Notes under the pieces: generated by a model
What the model saw: only the letters and a program-made list of their open reading frames with translations
Databases searched by the model: none
Told to the model about the DNA's origin: nothing
Position numbers and translations under genes: made by a program
Part shown: piece after piece, positions 12,783 to 23,200 of the stretch
Numbering within the stretch: position 1 is the stretch's first letter
Layout: every line of letters starts with the position of its first letter
Source: Plasmodium brasilianum
Taxonomy: Eukaryota > Apicomplexa > Aconoidasida > Haemosporida > Plasmodiidae
Direction: 5' to 3'
Assembly (NCBI RefSeq): GCF_023973825.1
Contig: NC_090123.1
Coordinates: forward strand, 727,501 to 791,500
Length of the DNA stretch: 64,000 nucleotides

Positions 12783-15010
12783 CCATTTACGCGTAGAATT
12801 TATACGTACTGTTCTACACAAACATGAAATATAAGGAAGATGGAAGGTGTATGTGTGTTAGTACCTGTACCTCCAGGCTGTAAGTCTACGAAATCATTTT
12901 CCCCAATGACAATATCCAGGGGATTTTTTTTTTTGTAAATAAATTTTTCAAAAATTGACTAAAAAGAAAAATTGAAAAGGTTATATAAAAATTTAATTGC
13001 CATGAAGAAACCTCTTTCGTTTTATAAACATGCATAATAATTATCAAGGAGACATATGCATACATGTATAAGTCTTATTTTGTTTAATTTCGAATTTTTT
13101 CTTATTTTACTGTAATGTAGCATTTAATTTACTCATTTATTTATTCATTTGTTTGTTTGTTTGTTTGTTTGTTTGTTTGTTTGTTTATTCATTTGTTTGT
13201 TTGTTTGTTTGTTTGTTTGTTTGTTTGTTTGTTTGTTTGTTTGTTTGTTTGTTTGTTTATTCATTTGTTTATTTATTTATTTATTTATTTATTCATTATT
13301 TCATTTATTCATTCTTTCATTCATTCATTCTTTCATTCTTTCATTCACTCATTCTTTCATTCATTCATTCATTCATTCATTCTCTCATTCTTTCATTCAT
13401 TCATTTTTTATTTATTTATTTTTATTTGTTTTTTGTTTTATGTTCGTATATTGTCATTTACTAGCTCTACTTTTGCAGTATATACAAATATGTGCACACA
13501 AAAAAAGCCTTTTATGAGGTTATTGGTATACGTACTTTTAAAATAATCTGCCCTGTTTTTTTTATAAGAACTGCCCTGTGATGGTCAATGTTTTTCTTGG
13601 AAAACGAGCACACCCAACTGCTATTCGGAAAAAAATGATATGAACATGAACGAATAAGCGGACGAAATAATTCTATTAATACTCAAATTCGCAGTATCAA
13701 GATGGCGGTCTTTTTTTTTCTTTTTTTTTCTTTTTTTTTCTTTTTTTTTCTTTTTTTTTCTTTTTTTTTTTTTGTTTTATGAACATGTTCATGCGTTTTA
13801 ATATTACAATTTGGAAAAAACAACATTCTTACCTTCCATTTGTTGAGCCACTCTCATTTAACGACTCAGGATTAACGGATATTAATTCATCCATATTTAC
13901 AGGTCTTCCACTAATTGGACAAGTCAGTTTTTTTGAAGGAGGCTTTAATTTTTTCTCAATAATGTCTTTTTTTACTTTCGAATTACTGTCTATCCAAAAA
14001 TTGTTCGATATGTCAAGCAGACTGTTCTTTTCTTCGGTCTAAGATATGAAAAAAATGTGAAAGACGAAGAAATAAAAATGAGCATAAAAATGAGAAGGAA
14101 AATAAAAATGAAAAGCGATCCCATTCTATGTCGACTAACACATATGCCAAAATGATACATCAAAATGAACATTTCTTTTTTTCCTTTTTTTTAACTGAAA
14201 ATAGTACAGTTACCTTAGCATTCTCATTACTTTTAATGTTTTCCAGGTCTTCAATAAATTTTCTTTTTTCTTTTTCGATTTTGTATGAAGCCTCTTCTTT
14301 TTTTTTCCTTTGCATAGATTTAATATAATCATCATATTCTTTTTTTCTTTTTGCATATAATTTTTTTTGAGTAAGGAAATTATTTATTATGCACATTTTA
14401 CAAAATATATGACCGTAAGGTGTACTAACTGGTGATTCTGCATTTCTTAAGCATAACCAGCATTGCTCAAACTTCCTCATCGAATCTTTTCCTAATCGTT
14501 CCCTTAATGTCCCTACATCTTTTTATAAGGTTAAAGTGTTAAGAATAGTGAGCATATATATATATATATATATATACATACATATATACATATATGTGGG
14601 GAATCCTAGCCTCAATATATACACGGGGTAATTGTACATGCAGTAGAGATACGGACAAGTTGGGTATATTATATACGTACATTCTTTTTTCTCAAAATGA
14701 CAACAACATGGAGGGGGGGAGATCCACTTATAAAAACGTTAGCATTTTTATAGCACTCTTATAGCACTCTTATAGCACTCTTATAGCACTCTTATAGCAC
14801 TTTTATAGCACTTTTACAGTATACTTCCAACATACTTCTAACATACTTCTAACATACTTCTAACATACTTCTAACATACTTCTAACATCCTTTTGACGTA
14901 TTTTTTCTTATTATCATTTTCTTTTTTCTTTTTTTTTAACCTGACACTTTTTTCCTCTCATGGTATGTAAAAATTGGGTTTGCTGTGTTATTTTTACTAT
15001 GCCTCGGCAT
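12455..15010 (-). CDS. NOSIP-family U-box protein, six exons
   Basis: Homologue of nitric-oxide-synthase-interacting protein, a U-box/RING-like ubiquitin ligase that in other eukaryotes associates with the spliceosome. Minus-strand exons: 15010-14941, 14512-14214, 14038-13833, 13620-13536, 12958-12865 and 12525-12455, giving about 274 residues (human NOSIP is about 300). All junctions are GT/AG and in phase. The start reads MPRHSKNNTANPIFTYHERK, followed across the junction by SGTLRERLGKDS. The first U-box half reads CWLCLRNAESPVSTPYGHIF and KMCIINNFLTQKK. The second reads KKLTCPISGRPVNMDELI. The third block has SWVCSFSKKNID and AVLIKKTGQIIL, and the C-terminal motif is NPLDIVIGENDF then LQPGGTG. 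The exon 5 donor (12864) and exon 6 are chosen to keep the conserved GGTG; the last 23 residues are the least certain. Introns 1 and 4 hold satellites. Confidence 0.88.
13145..13420. repeat. Tetranucleotide arrays (TTTG, then TTTA and TTCA) in NOSIP intron 4
   Basis: About 110 bp of TTTG tetranucleotides broken by TTCATTTG, then TTTA units, then TTCA/TTCT units, all within the intron between exons 4 and 5. The plus-strand frames over it (Phe-Val-Cys-Leu repeats) are artefacts open in all three frames. Confidence 0.9.
14746..14815. repeat. 11-bp tandem array A (TAGCACTCTTA)
   Basis: About six units of TAGCACTCTTA with late variants, in NOSIP intron 1. Confidence 0.85.
14818..14888. repeat. 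11-bp tandem array B (ACATACTTCTA)
   Basis: About six units of ACATACTTCTA, directly beside array A and with the same period but a different sequence, in NOSIP intron 1. Confidence 0.85.
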
Positions 15011-15951
15011 ATTAAGGAAAAACTATAAAAAAGAATAAACTGCTAACAAATATGAAGATGAGCCTTTCCACTGAAAAGTAAAGAAGCGAAACCTTTAAAT
15101 GGAGAAAATTTGTTTCAACATCTTATGGTGAAAAAATGTACGTACTCTTGGTAATAATGTACATTTAACGCTGTCATTTGCATATACTCACTTAATACGT
15201 GCATTTGTACGTACATACATAAATACATATATATATACATTTATGTGTATATATATGTAAATATTTATTCATAAGTGAGAATACACAAAAAAAAAAAAAA
15301 AAAAAAATTTTCATCCATTACGAAGTGTTATACTACATATGCCATTGTAACCTGCAGGTACACGCACTATAAAAAGTTGTCTCGACAAAACTTTTTTTTG
15401 TTTTTTTTTTTGTCAAGTATCATAAGTTATATGTCAAAAGTTGGAGTTGAAAAAAATAAATATATTACAATAAAGAGGAAGAAAAGTAAAAATTTTAGTC
15501 CATCTATTGTGTTTCGTTTTTTATTTTTTTGTCAAATTTTTTCCCTTTTTTTTTTTTTTTTTTTTTGTCATTAAAAATTAGTGTAACCATTTCTAGCTAA
15601 CCATCATTTATTAATATAATTAAAAGAACAGTTCGCGTTAACTTTTCATATTTTTTGGTAATTCGGTATGCTATAAATATATACCACCTATACAAATGTG
15701 CACACATACAAGCATAAATGCATACGTACGCGCATAGTACTTACATAAAAGCTTAATGACACAATTGCACCATATCACAATAGCTAACCGCACATTATCA
15801 CAATATTAATAAATGTTCATACTCACTTGCTTATGCCTTATTGCAAGTTCTCCGGTCGAACTGCACATTTAACCGAATAAACTTTTTTTTTTTTTTTTAT
15901 GTATATTTGCTATTGTATTAATTGGGAATTTTTATTTCTGACCTGAACATG

Positions 15952-15994
<43 letters not shown>

Positions 15995-16411
15995 ATATAT
16001 ATATGCATATATATGTATATTATATACATACATTTAAAAAAAAAAAGAAAAGAAAAAGAGATCAATTATGTAAAAAGTGCAAACGTGCTTTCATCGAATT
16101 CGTAAAATATTTTTGAGAGGGAACTTCGGAATTAATCTTTTCATTTTCGTTGTTGCGCTTTGTCTATATGTGCAACGAGTTTTCCTTCTATTTTTTTTTT
16201 TTTTTTTTTCATTTTTGCACTATATTTATGAACAGAGAATAATTATTAATAGTTACGTCTTACGCGCATAAACATAATTTTAAGTGTAAGACACACATAC
16301 GTACATATGTACATACACATACACAAGCACATGCACATACGCATGTACACGCACTTATTACCTTCAAAGCAGCCCCCTCCCCCCACGTACAAGGTTTGCG
16401 CAAATCAGTAA
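15011..16411. other. Divergent intergenic region between NOSIP and B-box genes
   Basis: Shared upstream region of two divergent genes, so probably a two-way promoter. It has several poly-A and poly-T runs and a (TA)n tract at about 15952-16005. The short frames here are low-complexity only. Confidence 0.6.
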
Positions 16412-16826
16412 ATGAGTGGTAAGATGACATATAACCCCCTAGTAACAGATATCAATATTTTAGACAACAACTTAACTCAAATATTTAGGGACTCAGAAGA
16501 ATGGCTTACACTAGAATATTTTCTGCAAATGAATGCCAGAACTTCTCGAGTGAAGTTGGTGCAAGCATGGCATGTATCACCTGCACATGTCATAAATAAA
16601 TTTGAAAAACGGAACTCAGATAAGCTAGTTTTAAAAAGTTTTATTGATGCATCAGCATTAGATATGGACAACACCATTCAGGATATTTGCACGAGGGGAT
16701 TTTCCATCTCAAAAAGGGGCCTCAAATTGTCTGTTGGGAATTTTAAGTAAATTTACGTCTATAGGATCCACAGTTGTGCATGGGGATGCGCAAATGTAGG
16801 TGTGGGTATAAGTATTTATGTATGTG

Positions 16827-16914
<88 letters not shown>

Positions 16915-18418
16915 GTACATTGTTCTTATTTGTTCTGTTTGCTTTCCTTTTTTATGTAGCATACCGGGATTCCCGCTGACATCACTGCTAAAAGGAAACG
17001 TGTTCAATGATTCTGATGAACTTGTATTTGAACAAAATGAAATGAATAGAGGGAAAAAGTCATTAAAAAAAATTATAGAACATAATGAAACTGTTTTGTT
17101 ATCAGGAGAAAGGGGAGTCTTTGAATTTCTTTTATGTGATGTAGGTGTAGGTTTGTCTTTATCTGTGAACGAGAATGAGGTTTCCACATATAATAGGGAC
17201 ACATTACCTATTGTATATGACAGCTTATTTATAAAAAAAAAAAAAGACAAGGCATTAGATGATTCGTTGACTATTCATTACAAAAGCAGAGAAAATGAAA
17301 ACAATGAAATTAGTAAAAATGGCGAATATAACGAAAGGAATAAACACTTCCAGAGTATGCAAAATGGTCCAAATAGTCAAAATCATCAAAATAACGAAAA
17401 CTGTAAAGATATCAACTTAGCTTTAGGAGGTGCCATTATGCCATCCTATGGGGTATTACCTTATTATACATTCCATCATGAGTATGTTATTTATGATAGC
17501 TCACAACTCTTACCTCGTTACTTGATTCAATTTGAATGTGACCCATGTGCAGATGAACACTTCTCTCTTCCTCTGTGTGATTACTGTGGAAATGCTCCTT
17601 CGATATTTTATTGCGAATCAGATGAAGTAAAGTTATGCGAAAAGTGCGATATGATTATACATTCTCAAAATAAACTAGTTAAAAAACATATAAGGAAAAC
17701 ATTAAATGAAGCAGAAAAACTTCCTGGAAAATGCAGAGTTCATTTGTATAATGATGTAAATATGTTTTGTACAATTTGTCATATTCCTATATGTAATTTA
17801 TGCATTAGTAGCCATGCACATACAGATTTATCAAGTGAGAATTTCTTTAATTTAAATAACAATACAGATACTATTATTTCATTAAATATGGCATATCAAG
17901 CTATAGTACAACATAGCAGTAAACCATCAAATCTTATTAAACAAAGAAAAAAAAATTTAAATGATATGCTAAGCAAAATTGATAAATTACATGAACAAGT
18001 CATGTTAAACATTAACGATGCAGAAAAAAATGTTTATACCATACTTGAAGACTTAGTAAAACAATTACATATAGCAACAGATAAAAAAATGTGTTCAGTT
18101 TTAAGTGAGGAATATGAATTAAAAAGACAATTTAATGAAATTATGTGGAATGAAAATTTTATATATTTCTTACAAACAATTCTCCCACCTGCTGATTTCA
18201 TGAATGCATGGTTAAAACATTGCCTGTGCAGGGAGGACATTGAAAAAAATTCCCAGCACTCGGAAAAAATGCACTCGTTAATATTTCCGGACATGCGTAT
18301 AAAAGGAAACATAAATGTTGTTACAGAAGGTTCGATAGAGCACGAAATGATGTATCACTCGGGTGAAAGTTTATGCGTCCCGATGGAAAGCAAGGAAGAA
18401 AGGAAAGACATAAGATAA
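16412..18418 (+). CDS. PARP-catalytic-like domain plus tandem B-box zinc finger protein
   Basis: Two exons, 16412-16746 and 16960-18418, joined in phase (AA|C) to give about 597 residues; the intron holds two (TA)n tracts. The C-terminal half has two B-boxes. The first, [16 protein letters not shown] then [10 protein letters not shown], is like the plant CONSTANS type. The second is [19 protein letters not shown] followed by [11 protein letters not shown] helical, coiled-coil-like segment follows (about 17930-18150), as in TRIM-type proteins. The N-terminal half looks like a diverged PARP ADP-ribosyltransferase fold. The segment IQDICTRGF fits the helix after the usual HG motif, [14 protein letters not shown] fits the LGEVALGN strand, LPIVYDSLF fits the LP...DS turn, and [19 protein letters not shown] fits the strand carrying the catalytic Glu (Glu286 here). 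The usual HG is replaced by Phe-Ile-Asp, so activity is doubtful. A low-complexity insert lies before the last strand. The B-box call is firm; the PARP relation is inference from motif order. Confidence 0.85.
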
Positions 18419-19154
18419 AAGCAAAAGTTAATTATGTTCAACGTTGTTATCACCTCGGTACAGTGAAATAAATTGTAAGTTTTACATTCACATCGGGGGG
18501 TTTTCTTTTTTCTCCTCAGGTGTAAATTAAAAATTTTTGAACAAATTGAGGGTTCATTTTGCGCAGTTCCTTTGCTATATTTTTGCAATTTTTTTATAAC
18601 TTTTTCGTAATCTTTGTACCTTTTTTTTTTTTTTTTTTTTTTTTTGTTTTACAAAAACTTGTCTAAGTGGAAAACTGCTATTCGCTTTGCAAAAAGAGTT
18701 AAGCGAACATAGACTTGGACAAATTTGTAAATCTTTTAACATTAGAATTGTTACATCATCTTATGAATGTTTGTATTTTTTTTTTTTTTTTTTTTTGTTT
18801 TTGTAATATTCCTTGCAACGTTAGAGAAAGTTGTGTATAAAATGGTATGTATCATTTTTCTTTTTGTTTACTTTCATACTTCCATTCTTTTTTCCGTATT
18901 CCATTTGCTTATATTGTTATTGTTTACGTTCATTCATACTTACGCTCGGCAATGTATTTTTTCCTTTTAAGAATTCATACTGGACAGAAAAGAAAAATAA
19001 CAAAACAAAATGAAACAAATTAAAATAAAATTGACAAATGAAATACGTTTTACAATGCTTAACTTTTTTTTTACGAAGTAATAACAAACAAGGTGCCTAA
19101 ACTTACGTAATAGCTTTCGTTAAAGCGGAGGAAGAAGAACAAATGGGAAAAAAT

Positions 19155-19250
19155 GCAAAACAGTAAAATAGGCAAAACAGTAAAATAGGCAAAACAGTAA
19201 AATAGGCAAAACAGTAAAATAGGCAAAAAAGTAAAATAGGCAAAACATCA
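19155..19250. repeat. 17-bp tandem repeat
   Basis: About five units of CAGTAAAATAGGCAAAA, non-coding. Confidence 0.85.
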
Positions 19251-19926
19251 AAAAAGGCTGAACATTGCAAAAAAAAAAAAAAAAAAAAATTTCTGCTATT
19301 TTGCGCCCATTTATTACACTTTTTCCAGAAAGAAATACCTCATTTAACAAAATGAAAGTGACATACATATACACGATTACAAAATTATTGAAGTGTGTGC
19401 AATTACAGATTTACATATAAAGATCAAAATTCTTTTCTCAAATGTTCTGAAGCCTGTACACAACCTTGTAAATTCCGCAATTTCCATATTGCCTGAAAAA
19501 TTAGACCTTCAAAAATAGGGTATGCTGTATTGGTGTATAATAACTTATACTACTACCATACTACCACTTTGGAAAAGAAAAAATAAAAGAGCAAAGAAGC
19601 AAAGAAGCAAAGAAGCAAAGAAGCAACGAAGCAAAGAAGCAACGAAGCAAAGAAGCAAAAGAATAAATGTGCATAACAATGGATATGAAAAAGGGAAAAA
19701 AAAAGAATACACCAATCACATGAGCAGTTAAAACATTAACAAGTTAATGGGCTAAATACGTTCGTAGTGAATTAGTGTGGCCAAGAAAAGATGTACGTGC
19801 AATGTGTACCTAAATAAAGGAAAATAAAAGTAAAAATAAAAATGAAAATGAAAAAAATTGCTCATGATTAAAAAGGAAAAATAAACACAACAGAAAAAAA
19901 GCAAATTTCGTAAAAATAAAAAAAAA

Positions 19927-20074
<148 letters not shown>

Positions 20075-20235
20075 TATAGAAAAAAAAAAAAAATACAATA
20101 TAGAACATAGTAAAGGGGAAAAAAAAAGAAAAAGAATTTTCTAGTTCTCATAATTTTAGAAGGTCAAGAGATATAGTTCCAACAAATGAAAATAAATGCT
20201 TCGCTCTTTTTTTTTTTTTTTTTTTCAATATTTGA

Positions 20236-23200
20236 ATGAATGAAAATAAAGAAAAGATTAAAATATTAGAAATGAATCATAATTTTCCTTCTTTCCAAGA
20301 TAAAAAAAAAATAGAAAAAAAAAATAGAATAAATAAAAATACCATTTCAAGTATACTCCTAAATCAATTAAAAGAAGAAAGAAAAAAAAAAAAAAAGAAA
20401 AGGAGTTGTAAAAATATACTACAAAATAATTCTGAATTACCGCAAAACTCGAGTATAAATATTTTAAGTCATTCATATTAGCATCAAAAAGCTTCACCAT
20501 TGAACTGTGATAAGGAACGCATAAATGATTCTGCAAGGACAAATGATAGATCGGGTGAAAAATGCAAATGCATAAAAAAAGAGGCATCTGTGAGAAGATT
20601 TACTTATGAAAAAGCTAAGAATGAAATAGAAGAAGCAGCAGTAGAAGCAGCAGTAGAAGCAGCAGTAGAAGCAGAAGTAGAAGCAGAAGTAGAAGCAGAA
20701 GTAGAAGCAGAGGTGGAAGCAGAAGTAGAAGCAGAAGTAGAAGCAGAAGTAGAAGCAGAAGTAGAAGCAGAAGTGGAAGCAGAAGTGGAAGCAGAAGTAG
20801 AAGTAGACGTAGAGAAAAAAAATCTCAGAAAAAAAACAAAAAGTATGAGCATTTTCCACACGTTTAAAAGAGAGAAAAATCTAATAGACAAGGAAAAAAA
20901 AGCGAACTTTAAAATTCTTCCATTTCCCAAAGAGAAAATTGAGTCCGTATGTAACCTTAACACTAGTAGCAGCAGCGATCATACATTAAACGCAAAAATG
21001 ATATTTACCCCAAATGAGGACAAGGAATACCATAGATTCGACTTTCTTCTTATTAATAGTATAGGAGAAGAAAAGAAAAAAGACAAGTACAGCAATTCTG
21101 AGTTTTTTTCTAGTAACTATATCAACAGACAAAATTTAAATTTGTACTTGAATAACTCATTCTACTGTTCTCATTATAGCGAAGGGCACACATCAAATGA
21201 TGTCTTTTTTAAAAGAAAAGGAAGTAACAGAAAAAACATGAAAGGTGTAGTGTGGAATAATATAAAGGTAGTAGAAACGGAAGGGAAAGATATTTCGAGG
21301 AGTATAGAGACAAGAACGAACCTAGATAAAAGTGTATCCAGTGAATGTAAGAACATGAGTTCTGAGTCTTCATTAACTGCTTATTCCTTCTATCACGTAA
21401 ATTTTAAAAATGGTTCCAACTGCATGAAGCGTTTGAAGCGTTTGAAGCGTTTGAAGCGTTTGAAGCGTTTGAAGCGTTTGAAGCGTTTGAAGCGTTTGAA
21501 ATGTTTGAAGCGTTTGAAATGTTTGAAGCGTTTGAAATGTTTGAAGCGTTTGAAGTACATTAACCGTATTTACCGTACGAATGGCATAAATAATTGCGAG
21601 GATGTATATCGCGAAAAATGCGATAGTCAAGACCCTACACAGTATATTGAAACAACGATGAATGCTGGCAGTGCAATAAGCATTCATTCAACTAAGTACT
21701 CATTACAAAATGGTGAAACAGTTTTAATTAATAATCTGTGCAGTGAAAAAAAGCATTTCCAGATGGGTAATTCATATGAGGAAGAAAGAACTCGATTAAA
21801 TCAGAACGATATTTTTGACGATGGTGCAAATAACTCTAAGTTTGGGAATGGGGAAATTTTTAAGAAAAGCAAAGAAATACTTAGTAAAAGGCACAATCAA
21901 ATTCACAGCGAATCGCTTAATGAGATAATGTACACCAATTGGAATGTACACATGAACAGTAACAGCAGTAATGTAAATGACGACGAAAGGGATACCTGTG
22001 GAAGATGCTCTAGGACTCCAGCAAATACCACCTCTACTACTGCATCTAATACGGGTGCTGCTACTGCTTATAATAATAACAATATCATTAGCAAGAGCAG
22101 TAGTGTCCGTGGAGGTAGTAGTGCTGTGCATAGCAGTATATCAACTGGTCGCAGTAAAAATGCACCCCTTCTGAGTATTAGTGAGAGATACATATATAAG
22201 GAGAGAAAAATTAGCAATTCCCAAAATTGTAATGTAAAATATGAAAACTTCTTCCATTTCTGCAATTCTTCAGACAGAGATAAGTCTAAATATGAAGATA
22301 ACAATGCACAGAGTAATTCCTTATCATTCATAGTAGACCATATCATACTTAATAATAAGCATAAAGGAAAAACGAACAATTCGATTTATACAAATTCGAA
22401 TATGTGTATCAGCTCTTCTGAGGAGCGTGATAACTTATCTAATGCACAATACGTGAAGAGTAATAGATTAACTTGTCTTCAGAATATACACAACTGTCCT
22501 AAAAATAAGAAACGTAGTATACAAAAGGATGACTTAGATGGAGGGATATATAAATTAGACGATACTTATATTAAAAAAAGAAATGGAAAAAAGGAATTTG
22601 GTTCTGTGGGTTTTGAAAAGACAGGTAATAACAGTATATGTTATGATATGAAGGAAGAGGAACAAAGGGAAAGGAATGATAATAGACTTCAATGTGAGCT
22701 TATGTTGAGCGAAAGGGATGTAGAAAAAGGGGGAGAGGCCGAGGAAGAAAACAAAATTGTGGATTTACTAAAAGAGGAAGACGGCGAAAATGATGGGAAG
22801 ATTGTTAAGAAAGAAAAAAATTTCGGGGAAGTTGAAAAGCGCAATTTCGAAAAAATGAAAGAACTTGGGGGGAGAAGTGAAAACATGCGCATAGTAGATA
22901 ATAATACTAACGGTAATAGTAATGTTAATAGTAGTGGTAATAGTAGTAACAACAGTAACAGTAGTAACAGTAGCAACAGTAGCAACAGTAGCAACAGTAG
23001 CATCAGTAGAAACAGTAGTAGCAGCAGTAGCAGTAGTAGCATCAGTAGAAACAGTAGTAGCAGTGGTAGCAGTAGCAGTAAAATCATCAGGAACAGCGTC
23101 GGCGAAGAGGAAGGAGGTACAGGAGTGAAGTGCCTAGTTGAGTTTGATGAGAGCACAGATTCGTGGAATGTGTTATGGGAGTATGGCAATTTTTCCGTCG

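Noticed and set aside
13149..13546. Three overlapping plus-strand frames (Phe-Val-Cys-Leu repeats)
   Set aside because: They are open in all frames because of a tetranucleotide array inside a NOSIP intron.
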